Shown piece by piece: positions 16,108 through 25,441 of a DNA stretch of 64,000 nt (positions are counted from its first letter, which is position 1; every line of letters starts with the position of its first letter). The translations under genes were made by a program, and so were the position numbers. Source of the DNA: Candidatus Handelsmanbacteria bacterium (lineage in GTDB: Bacteria > Latescibacterota > UBA2968 > UBA8231); NCBI GenBank assembly GCA_016867395.1, contig VGJS01000012.1, positions 1 through 64,000 on the forward strand. Direction: 5' to 3'. The notes beneath the pieces are model-generated. The model was not told where the DNA came from. It ran no database searches and worked only from the letters and a program-made list of their open reading frames with translations.

Positions 16108-17916
16108 TTGCAGGGGAGGCAGTATAGGCGGCCGCGCTCGCTCTGGGGCGCGGCTGTTTTTTTGGTCCTGTGGGCCTGCGGGGGCCCCGGCGGGGAGCCA
16201 GCCCCCCCGGCCCCCCCCGCTGAGGCCGACCGGGAGCTGTGGGGGGTGCGGCTGGAGTTCCACCAGCCCGGCATGTCCGCCAGGGTGGAGGCCCCGTACC
16301 TTCGCGATAGCGAGGAGCGGCAGACCAGTTGGGCCGACAGCGGGGCCCAGGTGGCCTTCTACGACTCGGCAGGCCGCCTCAGCTCCCAGGTCAGCGCCGG
16401 CCTCCTGGCCCTGGATCGGGCCACCGGGCTGTGGACTTTGGGGGGTGGGGTGGTCGCCGCGGCTCCCGAGAGCCTGGAGTTGCGGGCCGACACCCTGGTC
16501 TGGGAGCAGCAGACCGGCAAACTCGCCATCCCCGGCCGGGTGACCCTGCGCGCCCCGGAGGGGGGCGAGGAGGGGGAGGGGTTGCAGACCGGGCTGGACC
16601 TGGCCGAGTGGAGTTTGCGCCGGGTAAAGGGACAGTGGCGGGGCGAGGGGTACGAGGTGCGGGTGAACGCCCGGGGCGAGACCGGCCGTCGCCAGGGCGG
16701 CAGCTTCTCGGCCGAGTACGACAGCGCTACCTTCGAGTGGGAGGGCGGCTGTCTGCAGGCGGGCCGGGCCAGCTTTGCCGGCGGCCAGGGTCGGGTCTAC
16801 CTCTTGGGCGGGGTGGAGGGCGCCGATTCGACGCGCAGCTTTGCCGCCGCCGAGGTGGAATGCCGCCTGGCAGAGGAGGTGGTGGTGGCCCGGGGCCAGG
16901 TGCGCCTGGAGGAAGGAGACCTGCGGCTATGGGCCGACGAGTTGCGCCAGCAGCGCCGGGAGGGCACCTGGCAGGGATGGGGGGAGCCGGCCCGGATCGA
17001 ACGGGGCAAGCGGGCTCTGACGGCGCGGCTTTTCTCCCATCAGGAGGAGGGGGACCAGGTCGAGGCCTTGGGCGGGGTGGTCTTCCGCGAGGGGGAGCGG
17101 TGGCTGGAGGCAGGGAAGCTGCGCTACCTCCACGCCGAGGGGCGGCTGGAGGCCGGCGCCGAGGTGAGCCTGCGCGACCCGGCCTTTGAGGGGGTGGCCA
17201 GCGCCGGCCAGCTTTATTTTGATCTCAACACCCAGCGGGCCACCCTGCGCGGCAATCCCCGCCTGCAGCGGCACACCGGCGAGGAGCTGCGCCTGGGCGC
17301 CGGGGAACTCGACTTTGACCTGGAGGCGAGGGAGCTGCACGGGCGGCGGGGTTTCGAGGTGCAGGGCCGCGATAGCCGCCTGGCCGCCGAGGAGGGGTGG
17401 TACCGCAGCGACCTGGAGGAGTTGGGCATGGGGGGCGGGGCCGAGCTGCACCACGATCAGGGGGAACTGCGGGCCGCCTTGCGCGCCGACACCCTGCAAG
17501 TAAAACTGGAGGAGGGGCGCCTGAGCCAGGTGGCCTCGCCGGGGCCGCTAAAGGGCAGCTTCCAGATCCTGCCCGACCAGGTCGGCTGGCTGGAGGCGGG
17601 GAAGGGGAGCGCGGTGCTGACGCATGGCGAACTGGCGCGGTTGGAGTTAGGGGGCCGGGCCGAGGTGGTCCGGCGGCAGGGGGGCGAGGCCAGCCGCTTT
17701 GTGGGCCGGCAGGTGATCCTCCATTTTGGGCAAGGCCGGCTAGAGCGGGTGGTCATCGACGGGGAGGCCGAGCTGTGGGCCCGGCTCAAGGAGAAGGACC
17801 GCCTGCCGGCCCTCAACCACGTCAAGGGGGAAAAACTCGAGGTGCTGGCAGGCGAGGACAACAGCTTCGAGATGCAGGGCTCGGCGGGCACCTATTACCG
17901 CGACGCGGAGGAATGA
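16108..17916 (+). CDS. LptC-LptA (OstA-like) fusion lipoprotein for LPS export
   Basis: A periplasmic bridge protein that carries LPS from the inner membrane to the outer membrane. A short hydrophobic leader ends in the lipobox-like VLWAC. An LptC-type domain follows (from about residue 40, [18 protein letters not shown]), then a long array of OstA/LptA-type strands ([39 protein letters not shown]). Usually LptC and LptA are separate proteins of about 190 residues each; here a single chain of about 600 residues contains both. The start is uncertain: TTG at 16108 or CTG at 16093, with no ATG or GTG before the leader. Followed 1 nt later by lptB. Confidence 0.8.
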   Translation: MQGRQYRRPRSLWGAAVFLVLWACGGPGGEPAPPAPPAEADRELWGVRLEFHQPGMSARVEAPYLRDSEERQTSWADSGAQVAFYDSAGRLSSQVSAGLLALDRATGLWTLGGGVVAAAPESLELRADTLVWEQQTGKLAIPGRVTLRAPEGGEEGEGLQTGLDLAEWSLRRVKGQWRGEGYEVRVNARGETGRRQGGSFSAEYDSATFEWEGGCLQAGRASFAGGQGRVYLLGGVEGADSTRSFAAAEVECRLAEEVVVARGQVRLEEGDLRLWADELRQQRREGTWQGWGEPARIERGKRALTARLFSHQEEGDQVEALGGVVFREGERWLEAGKLRYLHAEGRLEAGAEVSLRDPAFEGVASAGQLYFDLNTQRATLRGNPRLQRHTGEELRLGAGELDFDLEARELHGRRGFEVQGRDSRLAAEEGWYRSDLEELGMGGGAELHHDQGELRAALRADTLQVKLEEGRLSQVASPGPLKGSFQILPDQVGWLEAGKGSAVLTHGELARLELGGRAEVVRRQGGEASRFVGRQVILHFGQGRLERVVIDGEAELWARLKEKDRLPALNHVKGEKLEVLAGEDNSFEMQGSAGTYYRDAEE

Positions 17917-17917
17917 G

Positions 17918-18640
17918 GTGGCCCTGCGCACCGTGGCGCTCTGCAAGAGTTATGGCCGGCGGCGGATAGTGGACGGGGTGAGCCTGCGGGTGGAGCCGGG
18001 GGAGATCGTCGGGCTCCTGGGGCCCAACGGGGCGGGCAAGACCACCACCTTCTATAGCATCGTCGGCTTCGTGCAGCCCGACGAGGGGCATATTTTCCTC
18101 GACGAGTTGGAGGTGACCCGCCTGCCCATGTACCAGCGGGCCAGACAGGGTATAGGGTACCTGTCCCAGGAAAAATCCATCTTCCGGGGCCTGAGCGTCT
18201 CCCAGAACATCCTGGCCGTGCTGGAGACCCGCCCGCTGAGCCCGGCCCAGCGGGCAGAGCGGCTGCATACCCTTCTGGCCGAGCTCGACCTGGAGGAGCG
18301 GGCCGGCCAGCGGGCCGACACCCTCTCGGGGGGGGAGACGCGGCGGGTGGAGGTGGCCCGGGCCCTGGCGATGGAGCCGCGCTACATGCTGCTGGACGAG
18401 CCCTTTGCCGGCATCGACCCGCGCACCGTGGAGGATATCCAGGCCATCATCGCCGGTCTGCGGCAGCGGGGCTTGGGTATCCTGATCACCGACCACAACG
18501 TGCGCGAGACCCTCGAGATCACCGACCGGGCCTATATCCTCGTCGATGGCCGCATCCTCACCTCGGGGACCGGGCCGCAATTGACCGCCGATCCCCAGGT
18601 GCGCCGGCACTATCTAGGCGAAAAGTTTCAGATGGATTAG
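17918..18640 (+). CDS. lptB: LPS export ABC transporter ATP-binding protein LptB
   Basis: ATPase that drives LPS extraction from the inner membrane with LptFG. The 240 residues carry Walker [10 protein letters not shown], the Q-loop region [19 protein letters not shown] (very close to the LptB consensus), signature LSGGETRR, Walker [14 protein letters not shown] and the switch His in [12 protein letters not shown] start directly after the lptCA stop. The last codons (GEKFQMD and TAG) are imperfectly repeated 171 nt downstream. Confidence 0.95.
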   Translation: MALRTVALCKSYGRRRIVDGVSLRVEPGEIVGLLGPNGAGKTTTFYSIVGFVQPDEGHIFLDELEVTRLPMYQRARQGIGYLSQEKSIFRGLSVSQNILAVLETRPLSPAQRAERLHTLLAELDLEERAGQRADTLSGGETRRVEVARALAMEPRYMLLDEPFAGIDPRTVEDIQAIIAGLRQRGLGILITDHNVRETLEITDRAYILVDGRILTSGTGPQLTADPQVRRHYLGEKFQMD

Positions 18641-18834
18641 AGTTTGCGCTTCGTAGCCGAGGCGAACCAGCGCTCTTGCCGGGATTGAGGCTTGCGAGGG
18701 ACTCCTTTTTTGAGATTTCCCTGTCGAACCCGGCTCCCTGTCGCTGTTACCAGTGCGGACCTGTGCTCTTGCCAGGTCCGGGTTCGGGGAGAGAAGATCC
18801 AGATGGATTAGGGCGCCGGGGATCGACCCACGCC

Positions 18835-19072
18835 GGGCATTTCCAAGGCGCGTCCTTCCCGCCCTGCTCGCTAGCTTTTCCCCGCTGCCCTACCCCCTCA
18901 ACGCCCCATACGTGGGGGCTTTGAGGCTCCGCTCTCCCCGCCACCCGTCCCGCGTCCTTCCCTGCCCGGCCACTCCCCGGGAAAACCCTGCTATGTTCAA
19001 AGTCAAGGTCTGCTGGAAAAGGCGTAGTGGTCTTGATCCAAACCAACCTCTGGGGTTATCTCCCTGCCGCTG
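18835..19072. repeat. Dispersed intergenic element, copy A
   Basis: Its 3' core aacctctggggttatctccc (19045-19064) continues into tgccgctg and matches copy B at 32543-32570 at 24 of 28 positions. Its 5' block (18835-18853, caaggcgcg at the centre) recurs in copy C at 54773-54792 at nearly the same distance from the core. Confidence 0.45.
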
Positions 19073-19074
19073 CC

Positions 19075-19103
19075 TTGACATCTCTGGTGGGTCGTTCTAC
19101 CTT
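19075..19103 (+). promoter_or_regulatory. Promoter of rpoN
   Basis: TTGACA (19075-19080), a 17-nt spacer and TACCTT (19098-19103), 39 nt before the rpoN ATG. Confidence 0.6.
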
Positions 19104-19142
19104 AGACACGAATTTTCCTCGAAACTATATATAGCAAAACTC

Positions 19143-20639
19143 ATGCTCCGTATCTCCCAGAATCTCAGTCTGCAGCAGAAGATGGCGCCCCAGCTCATCC
19201 AGTCGCTGCAGTTGTTGCAGATGTCCACGCTCGAACTGGAGCTGGAGATCAAGCAGCAGATGGAGCTGAACCCCCTGCTGGAGGAGGGCCTGGAGCAGAG
19301 GGAGGAGGGCGACGAGGGCCCCGAGGAGGCCGAGGGGGAGGAGGCCCCTTCGGTAGTGGAGGCCCTCAAGGAGGAGGCCGAAGTCCCCCAGAACATGGAG
19401 GAACAGGTCAACTGGGACGCCCTCCTGGAGGACCAGTTCGACCGCAACTCCTACAACAATGAGTCCACCGAGTACGACCCCAACTGGGAGGTGGACCGCG
19501 AGCCCCAGGAGAACCGCATCACCACCCTCCCCCCCCTGGTCGAGCAGTTGCAGGAGCAGCTCATCCTCACCGACCTGGGCCAGGAGGAGCGGCAGATCGC
19601 CGAGTTTATCCTTGGCAATATCGACGAGCGCGGGTACCTGACCTGCCCCACCGCGGAGATCGCCACTGCCCTGGAGGTGGAGGTGGAGCGGGTGGAGGCG
19701 GTGCTGATGGTGATCCAGGGGTTCGAGCCGCCCGGGATCGGGGCGCGCGACCTGGCCGAGTGCCTGCTGATCCAGTTGCGGCAGCGCGTGGAGCCAGAGC
19801 GGGAGCTGGCCATGCGAATGGTGGGGGAGTTCATGGAGGACCTCACCAAGCGCCGCCTCACCCGCATCACCCGGGCCCTGGGCATCGGCAATGAGCAGCT
19901 CAAGGGGGCCATGGACCTGATCGAGAAATTGCAGCCTTATCCTGGGACGGCCAGCATCAGCAATTACAACGGCCTGCTCACCCTCGACACCGAGGTAGCC
20001 TACATCACCCCGGATCTGATCGTCGAGAAGGTGGGGGAGGATTGGGTGGTCAGCCTCACCGAAGGCAACCTACCCTCCCTGCGCATCAACCCTTCCTACG
20101 CCAAGCTGATGAAGGTGGGCCGGCGCAACGGCCAGGACGAGGTCCACACCTACCTGTCCAAGAAGCTCAACGACGCCCGCTGGCTGATCAACGCCATCCA
20201 CCAGCGCCGCACCACCATGCTCAAGGTGGCCAACTATCTGGTGCGGGCGCAGATGGATTTCTTCGAGAAGGGACCGGGTTTCCTGCGGCCCATGGTGCTG
20301 CAGGACGTGGCCGACGCGGTAGGCATGCACGTGTCCACCATCAGCCGGGTGAGCAACGGCAAGTACATGCAGACCCCGCACGGAGTGAAGGAGTTGAAGT
20401 ACTTCTTCGACAGCCGGGTGGGCCGGGAGGACGGGGGAGAGGACGTGTCGGCCCGCAGCGTAAAGGAGAAGATCTCGACCCTCATCGAGGCCGAGGACCC
20501 GGCCGAGCCCCTCAGCGACCAGGAGATCGCCGACCGCCTCAGCAAGGAGGAGGGTCTGCGCATCGCCCGCCGCACCGTGGCCAAGTACCGGGATCAGTTG
20601 GGCATCAACGCTCAGCGGTACCGGAAGAAGGTGTTTTAG
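19143..20639 (+). CDS. rpoN: RNA polymerase sigma-54 factor
   Basis: Sigma factor for -24/-12 promoters, which needs AAA+ activators. The Gln-rich region I ([20 protein letters not shown]) starts at the second residue. An acidic region II (about 40-90) follows, then the core-binding domain, the helix-turn-helix and the C-terminal RpoN box [14 protein letters not shown]. 498 residues, a normal length. I chose ATG 19143 because region I must be N-terminal and a promoter lies just upstream. The longer open frame back to 18753 crosses repeats and has no protein-like sequence. No good Shine-Dalgarno is visible. Its stop overlaps the remnant of arsC. Confidence 0.95.
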   Translation: MLRISQNLSLQQKMAPQLIQSLQLLQMSTLELELEIKQQMELNPLLEEGLEQREEGDEGPEEAEGEEAPSVVEALKEEAEVPQNMEEQVNWDALLEDQFDRNSYNNESTEYDPNWEVDREPQENRITTLPPLVEQLQEQLILTDLGQEERQIAEFILGNIDERGYLTCPTAEIATALEVEVERVEAVLMVIQGFEPPGIGARDLAECLLIQLRQRVEPERELAMRMVGEFMEDLTKRRLTRITRALGIGNEQLKGAMDLIEKLQPYPGTASISNYNGLLTLDTEVAYITPDLIVEKVGEDWVVSLTEGNLPSLRINPSYAKLMKVGRRNGQDEVHTYLSKKLNDARWLINAIHQRRTTMLKVANYLVRAQMDFFEKGPGFLRPMVLQDVADAVGMHVSTISRVSNGKYMQTPHGVKELKYFFDSRVGREDGGEDVSARSVKEKISTLIEAEDPAEPLSDQEIADRLSKEEGLRIARRTVAKYRDQLGINAQRYRKKVF

Positions 20640-20788
20640 GTAGGGGTAGCCCTCACCGCGTATTTCTCCAGCGACAGAAGCAGCCTGATCCTCCCCTGGA
20701 TCTCGCCCCGCACCCGCCGGAAGACCAGTAATCGCTCCTCATCTGTCCCGGTGGCCTCGGCCGGGTCGTCGAAACCCCAATATATCCG
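20636..20788 (-). pseudogene. Severed C-terminal part of arsC
   Basis: Directly after the in-frame TAG that ends arsC, the same frame continues for 50 codons with [20 protein letters not shown] and [13 protein letters not shown], the standard ArsC C-terminus, to a TAA at 20636-20638. It overlaps the end of convergent rpoN by a few bases. Confidence 0.8.
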
Positions 20789-21073
20789 CTACGCGTCCCC
20801 TGGAGAGACCGGGCAATGCTCGTGGGCGCGGTCGCAGAAGGTAATGATCAGGTCGAAGTGTTCATTCAGGTACTGATCCAGCGGTTTGGAGGATTGGGCC
20901 GAGATGCCGATCCCGATCTCCTGCATGGCGCGGATGGCCAGCGGGTGTACCGGCTTGGGATGGGTGCCGGCGCTGAAGGCCACAAAGCGACCCTGGCCCA
21001 GGTGGCGCAGCAGCCCCTCGGCCATCAAGCTGCGGCAGGAGTTGCCGGTGCAGAGAAAGAGGGTTTTGTACAT
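20789..21073 (-). CDS. arsC: Arsenate reductase ArsC (thioredoxin-coupled type), truncated by an amber codon
   Basis: Reduces arsenate to arsenite. The P-loop CTGNSCRS holds the nucleophilic Cys. The Cys pair spaced by six residues in FCDRAHEHCPV corresponds to Cys82/Cys89 of the thioredoxin-coupled enzymes. The frame stops at TAG after PGDA, 94 residues in, although the rest of the protein is encoded in frame beyond it. All catalytic cysteines lie before the stop, but the last helix and strand would be missing, so activity is doubtful. Last gene of the ars operon. The first ATG of the family is at 21073. Confidence 0.8.
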   Translation of the reverse strand: MYKTLFLCTGNSCRSLMAEGLLRHLGQGRFVAFSAGTHPKPVHPLAIRAMQEIGIGISAQSSKPLDQYLNEHFDLIITFCDRAHEHCPVSPGDA

Positions 21074-21090
21074 TACAGGTTCACTTTGGT

Positions 21091-21468
21091 TCAGCGGCAG
21101 GCTGCCTGGCGAGCCACCCCATTGACCGGGCGCGGGCAGCAGATCTGGCCGGCCTTGGCCAGCTTCTGGAGCCGTTGCAGATCCTCGGCGGCGAGGGCGG
21201 CAGCCTGGGAGTTCAGGTATTTGTACAACTGCTGTTTCAGCGAGGTGTCCGGTTTGGAAAGCGCGTAGTAGATCCACACCCCTTCCCGCCGATCGTGCAC
21301 CAGGCCGGCGCGTTTGAGTACCCCCAGGTGCCGCGAGATCTTGCCCTGCGGCATCTCCAGCACCTCGACCAGCTCACAGACACACAGCTCGCCCTGTGTC
21401 AGAAGCAAGAGCACGCGCAGCCGGGTCTGGTCCGCGCAGGCGCCGAACACCTCCAGATCTTTTTCCAT
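21091..21468 (-). CDS. arsR: ArsR family arsenic-responsive repressor
   Basis: A 125-residue winged-helix repressor. The metal-sensing motif ELCVCELVEVL places Cys29 and Cys31 in the alpha-3 position used by classical As(III) sensors, with Cys11 as a possible third ligand. The recognition helix is MPQGKISRHLGVLKRAGLV, and the wing is RREGVWIYYAL. An extra Cys pair (ICCPRP) lies near the C-terminus. It lies 3 nt after acr3 and probably binds the dyad at 23533-23556. Confidence 0.93.
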   Translation of the reverse strand: MEKDLEVFGACADQTRLRVLLLLTQGELCVCELVEVLEMPQGKISRHLGVLKRAGLVHDRREGVWIYYALSKPDTSLKQQLYKYLNSQAAALAAEDLQRLQKLAKAGQICCPRPVNGVARQAACR

Positions 21469-21471
21469 CTC

Positions 21472-22551
21472 CTACCTCGCTGAAATCGCCGCCTCGCCCG
21501 GTTCCGGGGAGAAGTATCGCCGTTGGAACCACAGGGCCACGTTCACCAGGCCGATCACGGCCGGCACCTCCACCAGTGGCCCGATCACTGCCGCCAAGGC
21601 TGCCCGGGAGTTGATGCCGAACACCGCCACGGCCACGGCGATGGCCAGTTCGAAATTATTGCTGGCCGGGGTGAAGGACAAGGTGGCGGTCTGGGCGTAG
21701 TTAGCCCCCACCTTCCGGCCCATATGGAAAGAGGCTAGGGACATCGCCGCAAAATAGATCAAGAGCGGCAGGGCGATGCGCAGCACGTCGAGGGGAAGCT
21801 GGGCGATGTGCTCTCCTTTGAGCGAGAACATCACCACAATGGTGAATAGCAGGGCCACCAAAGTCAGCGGACTGATACGGGGGACGAACTCCCCTTCGTG
21901 CCAGGGCCGGCCCTTGAGCCGGAGCAGCAGAAACCGGGTCAGGATGCCGGCCAGGAAGGGGATACCCAGGTACACGCAGACACTCCTGGCGATCTGGGAG
22001 ATAGTGACGTGGACCTCGATGCCCTCCAAGCCTAGCCAGGTGGGCAGCACGGTGATGAAGACATAGGCGTACACCGAATAGAAGAACACCTGGAACACGG
22101 AGTTGAAGGCCACCAGGCCGGCGGCGTATTCGTTGTCGCCTTTGGCCAGTTCGTTCCAAACGATAACCATGGCGATGCAGCGGGCCAGGCCGATCAGGAT
22201 CAGGCCCACCATGTACTCGGGATAGTCGCGCAGGAAGAGCAGGGGCAGCCCGAACATCAGCACCGGCCCGATGATCCAGTTCTGGACCAGCGAGAGGGCG
22301 AGCACCCAGTAGTTGCGGAATACTTCGTCCAATTCCTCGTATTTCACCTTGGCCAGGGGTGCGTACATCATCAGAATGAGGCCGCCGGCGATGGGGATGG
22401 AGGTGGTGCCCACCTGGAGTTGGGTGAGCACCGCCACCACTTGCGGGGCCCAGTACCCCGCGCCCACCCCCAGGGCCATGGCCAGGAAGATCCACAGGGT
22501 CAGGTAGCGGTCGAGAAAGGAGAGTTTCTGCGCCACCGTTTCAGCAGTCAT
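21472..22551 (-). CDS. acr3: ACR3 family arsenite efflux permease
   Basis: Inner-membrane carrier of the BART superfamily, about ten membrane helices, 359 residues, which exports arsenite. Diagnostic segments are [25 protein letters not shown], with the essential Cys in helix 4, and [23 protein letters not shown] with PLVEVPAVI in helices 9-10. It lies 4 nt after arsM. Confidence 0.95.
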   Translation of the reverse strand: MTAETVAQKLSFLDRYLTLWIFLAMALGVGAGYWAPQVVAVLTQLQVGTTSIPIAGGLILMMYAPLAKVKYEELDEVFRNYWVLALSLVQNWIIGPVLMFGLPLLFLRDYPEYMVGLILIGLARCIAMVIVWNELAKGDNEYAAGLVAFNSVFQVFFYSVYAYVFITVLPTWLGLEGIEVHVTISQIARSVCVYLGIPFLAGILTRFLLLRLKGRPWHEGEFVPRISPLTLVALLFTIVVMFSLKGEHIAQLPLDVLRIALPLLIYFAAMSLASFHMGRKVGANYAQTATLSFTPASNNFELAIAVAVAVFGINSRAALAAVIGPLVEVPAVIGLVNVALWFQRRYFSPEPGEAAISAR

Positions 22552-22555
22552 AGGC

Positions 22556-23479
22556 TCAACCGGGTTTGCGGGCGTTCACGCCCAGGCTGGTGACGTAGTC
22601 GGAGGCCCGGACGTCCTTGGTCAGTTGCTCTGCGATCTTGGCGTAGAGGGGATCGTTCCAGTCGGTCATTGCGTCGATGTATGCTCCCTGCTCCTCGAGG
22701 CGGATCTCCACCAATCCGGCGTCCCGTGCCATGGCTTTGGTCTGGCTCACCGGCACCGCGCCGGCCACGCAGCCGACCAGGGCCTCGACCATCTCGGCAA
22801 CTGCAGGGGGGAGGGGTTGGCGCAGGGCCAGGTCCGAGACCGCGACCCTGCCGCCGGGGCGCAGCACCCGGGCGATCTCGCGCCAGACCTGGGCTTTCTC
22901 CGGCGAGAGGTTGATCACGCAGTTGGAGATGACCACATCGACGCTGGCGTCGGCGATGGGCAGGTGCTCGATCTCGCCGAGGCGGAACTCGACGTTGTCC
23001 AGGCCGGTGCGCTCGCGGTAGACGGGCAGGTTGCGGCGGGCGCGGTCCAGCATCTCCGGGGTCATGTCCACGCCGATGGCGCGCCCCTGGGGGCCCACCT
23101 TCTGGCCGGCGATGAAGACGTCGAAGCCGGCGCCGCTGCCCAGGTCGAGAACCACCTCGCCCGGCTGCAGCCCGGCCAGGGCCGTCGGGTTGCCGCAGGA
23201 CAGGCCGAGGTTGGCGGCTTCGGGCAGGTCGGCCAACTCGTGGGCGCCGTACCCGATGGCGCGGGCCAGGTCGTCAGCCCCCTCGCCGGACCCGCAGCAG
23301 GAACGCGCCTGCCCGGTGGCGATGCTGGCATAGCCCTGGCGCACGGTCTGGCGCAGGGCGTTGCTGTCTGCCGGTGAGGGGTCCTCGGTGCAACAGGAGG
23401 GGCCGCAACAGGGGGATTCCTGGCCGGCGCTTTCGGGGGCTTCGTTCCGGGCCTCGGAGGGGATCGCTTCTTTGCTCAT
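22556..23479 (-). CDS. arsM: Arsenite methyltransferase ArsM
   Basis: SAM-dependent enzyme that methylates As(III). The 307-residue protein has the SAM motif [16 protein letters not shown], and the arsenic-binding cysteines in [14 protein letters not shown] and [10 protein letters not shown]-terminal Cys clusters (CCGPSCC and SCCGSG) could add thiol ligands. First gene of arsM-acr3-arsR-arsC. The ATG at 23479 has AGGAG upstream; a nearby ATG at 23486 is out of frame. Confidence 0.93.
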   Translation of the reverse strand: MSKEAIPSEARNEAPESAGQESPCCGPSCCTEDPSPADSNALRQTVRQGYASIATGQARSCCGSGEGADDLARAIGYGAHELADLPEAANLGLSCGNPTALAGLQPGEVVLDLGSGAGFDVFIAGQKVGPQGRAIGVDMTPEMLDRARRNLPVYRERTGLDNVEFRLGEIEHLPIADASVDVVISNCVINLSPEKAQVWREIARVLRPGGRVAVSDLALRQPLPPAVAEMVEALVGCVAGAVPVSQTKAMARDAGLVEIRLEEQGAYIDAMTDWNDPLYAKIAEQLTKDVRASDYVTSLGVNARKPG

Positions 23480-23515
23480 CGCTCATACGCTCCTGGTGAA
23501 AGGGTGTCTGTGTAA

Positions 23516-23545
23516 GGAATACAAACGGGGACATATATCTGTCAA
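23516..23545 (-). promoter_or_regulatory. Promoter of the ars operon
   Basis: Minus strand: TTGACA (23545-23540), an 18-nt spacer and TATTCC (23521-23516), 37 nt before the arsM ATG. The -35 box lies inside the ArsR-type dyad. Confidence 0.65.
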
Positions 23546-23556
23546 GACGGATATAC
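23533..23556. promoter_or_regulatory. Probable ArsR operator
   Basis: A 24-bp imperfect dyad with half-sites atatatctgtc and gacggatatac around a central aa (9 of 11 positions symmetric). It overlaps the -35 box of the ars promoter, the usual place for ArsR/SmtB repressors to block RNA polymerase. Confidence 0.7.
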
Positions 23557-23570
23557 AATTTTTTGGCGGC

Positions 23571-23606
23571 GAGAAAATACCCGCGATCTCGGGACAAGAC
23601 CGCGGG
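23571..23606 (-). terminator. Probable terminator after the LarA-like gene
   Basis: A 9-bp stem (cccgcggtc with gatcgcggg, one wobble) with a 9-nt loop, followed on the minus strand by tattttctc. It lies 22 nt after the stop of the LarA-like gene. Confidence 0.55.
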
Positions 23607-23627
23607 CAGAAGCCTGCTGCCGCCGGA

Positions 23628-24866
23628 TCAGATCAACCGTCCGCCTTCATCAAAGGCCATCGGGTCCAGCCCGCCCACCTGCTCGAGCTGGGGATGGGTC
23701 CTGAATTCCTCGTACAGGGACTCAGAGAGCTGGATCTGGGCCAGGTCCAGGGTGTTCCGGATGCGGACGATGCGGGCGCGCGAGCCGTCGGCGACGCGCT
23801 GCACCTCCAGGGCCGCCTCGATGGCCCGGCGGTCGTCCTCCATGACCACCGGCACGTAGGCGCGGTTGAGGAAGGTGGAGGTGAAGGCGTTGGCGTAGGT
23901 GGCCTGGAAGTCCACGGCGTCGAAGAGCCTTCGGGTGACGATGTCGGCCAGACCCATGCCGTTGGCGTTGCCGTGGGTGCGCTCGCTCAGCGAGAGGGTG
24001 ACGATGCGGGCCACCCCCGGCTCGTCGGGTTCCTTGATCCCGGGCAGCATCATGCGGCCCAGCACGTTGGTGTCCATGCCGGTGCCGCTGATGTCCTTGC
24101 CCATCTCCTCCACGACGAGCACGTCGATGTTGCGCACCAGCAGGCGGGGCATGTTCTCGCGGGCCAGGGCCAGCAAGTGGGGCTCGCGGCTGGCGAACTG
24201 TTCGGGGCGCAGCGCCTCGACCGCGGCGGTGTGCTCGTACGCATCCTCGACCAGGGCCACCCCCAGGAGCACCTGCGCTTTTTTCAGGATCACCTCGCCC
24301 CAGGCCGGGATGAGCCGGGCCAGGCCCTGGGCCCCCTGCGAATGGGCCAGGGTGGCGCCCTTGTGCGAACCCAGGCCGATGGTGAGCATTTTCATCAGGC
24401 CGCTCTCGAAGGGGCCGCGGAACGAGGTATGGGGCTTGACGCGGTTGATCAGCACGATGCCCTCGGCCTCCAGGGCCAGCCGGTTGATCATCACCGGGGT
24501 GCCGTCGGCCAACTGCCCCACCTGCACCACCTCCATGGTGGATTCCACCGGGCAGCCCATGCTCTCCGGGGTGATGCCGTAGCTGGCCAGGACCCCGATC
24601 TGCCCCTCGGCGGTGGCCCCGCCGTGGCTGCCCATGGCCGGCAGCACAAAAGGCCGGGCGCCGGCCTCCTTGAGGTGATCGACCACGGCGCGGGTGAAGG
24701 CGGCGATGTTGGCGATGCCGCGGCTGCCCCCGGCCACCCCGATGCGGGCCCCTGGCGCGAGGCGGAGTTGAGCCTGCTGCAACTGCGCCTGCAAGGTAGC
24801 GAGGGGATCGGGGAGGGCGGCGCTGGGGAAGTGCTGGCGGACCTTGCGCATCCGGGGCAGTTGCAT
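23628..24866 (-). CDS. LarA-like (lactate racemase N-terminal domain) protein
   Basis: A 412-residue protein resembling the DUF2088/LarA fold of nickel-pincer lactate racemase and related dehydratase-like proteins. GSRGIANIAAFTRAVVDHL and PAMGSHGGATAEGQ form the first domain, and INRVKPHTSFRGPFESGLMKML and GLGSHKGAT the second. I cannot confirm all four nickel ligands by eye, so I do not call it a racemase. The ATG has GGAGG upstream. It is 10 nt downstream of the ComE-like gene, implying a joint organic-acid pathway. Confidence 0.6.
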   Translation of the reverse strand: MQLPRMRKVRQHFPSAALPDPLATLQAQLQQAQLRLAPGARIGVAGGSRGIANIAAFTRAVVDHLKEAGARPFVLPAMGSHGGATAEGQIGVLASYGITPESMGCPVESTMEVVQVGQLADGTPVMINRLALEAEGIVLINRVKPHTSFRGPFESGLMKMLTIGLGSHKGATLAHSQGAQGLARLIPAWGEVILKKAQVLLGVALVEDAYEHTAAVEALRPEQFASREPHLLALARENMPRLLVRNIDVLVVEEMGKDISGTGMDTNVLGRMMLPGIKEPDEPGVARIVTLSLSERTHGNANGMGLADIVTRRLFDAVDFQATYANAFTSTFLNRAYVPVVMEDDRRAIEAALEVQRVADGSRARIVRIRNTLDLAQIQLSESLYEEFRTHPQLEQVGGLDPMAFDEGGRLI

Positions 24867-24876
24867 GTGGACCTCC

Positions 24877-25440
24877 TCAGCCGGTAAGGGCCTGGCGCAT
24901 GCGGCGGCCCCGGTCGCGCACGGAGGCCGCGAACTTGGGCACCCCCTCGCTGCCCTGGGCGATCTTCCAGACCAGGACCACCGGCCCCGGCCCGCTGAAG
25001 TGCAGCGGCAACAGCTCCTCGAACTGGGCCTCGGTCTCGATGGTGTGGGCGGACTTGATGCCGGCGCCGCGGGCGATGGCCGCGTAGTCGATGAGGCCGG
25101 CTCCTGGCACTGGCTGACTGCCAGTCACCTCGTAGGTGCCGTTCTCGACGATCACCAGGGTCAGGTTGGGGGCGGGCCGCTGGGCGAGATTCACCAGAGT
25201 GCCCAGGCCCATCAGGGTGCTGCCGTCGCCGCTGAGGGCGATGACCCGGCGCCGGGGCTGGGCCAGGGCCAGGCCGTGGGCAAAGGCGGCGGCGTGGCCC
25301 ATGGCGCTGTCCACGGCGGCGAAATCGCCGGGGCCGTCGGAAAGCCGCGACCAGGGCACGGAGACGCTCATGGTGGTGACGACAAGTTCGTCGCCGCGGC
25401 GGGCGGCCAGTTTCTCCAGGCAGGTGTATTTGTCCAACAT
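24877..25440 (-). CDS. Sulfopyruvate/phosphonopyruvate decarboxylase-type TPP subunit (ComE-like)
   Basis: A 187-residue TPP-binding half of a 2-oxo-acid decarboxylase. The TPP motif is visible as SGDGSTLMGLGTLVNLAQ with VENGTYEVTG about 25 residues later. The upstream gene encodes the matching PYR half, the split arrangement of sulfopyruvate decarboxylase ComDE. Phosphonopyruvate decarboxylase is an equally good guess from sequence alone. No mpn, phn or comABC genes are near. Confidence 0.75.
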   Translation of the reverse strand: MLDKYTCLEKLAARRGDELVVTTMSVSVPWSRLSDGPGDFAAVDSAMGHAAAFAHGLALAQPRRRVIALSGDGSTLMGLGTLVNLAQRPAPNLTLVIVENGTYEVTGSQPVPGAGLIDYAAIARGAGIKSAHTIETEAQFEELLPLHFSGPGPVVLVWKIAQGSEGVPKFAASVRDRGRRMRQALTG

Positions 25441-25441
25441 C

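Larger units (their letters stand above)
18641..19142. other. 500-bp intergenic region between lptB and rpoN
   Basis: No convincing gene. It holds a second copy of the end of lptB (18788-18811, 20 of 24 bases identical to 18617-18640, reading GEKIQMD then stop), a repeated gctcttgcc patch near 18670 and 18764, a hairpin ccccatacgtgggg near 18907, one copy of a dispersed element (18835-19072) and the rpoN promoter. Confidence 0.5.

Noticed and set aside
18753-19142. N-terminal extension of RpoN by 130 codons
   Set aside because: It would precede region I with non-protein-like sequence and cross the promoter and a repeat element.
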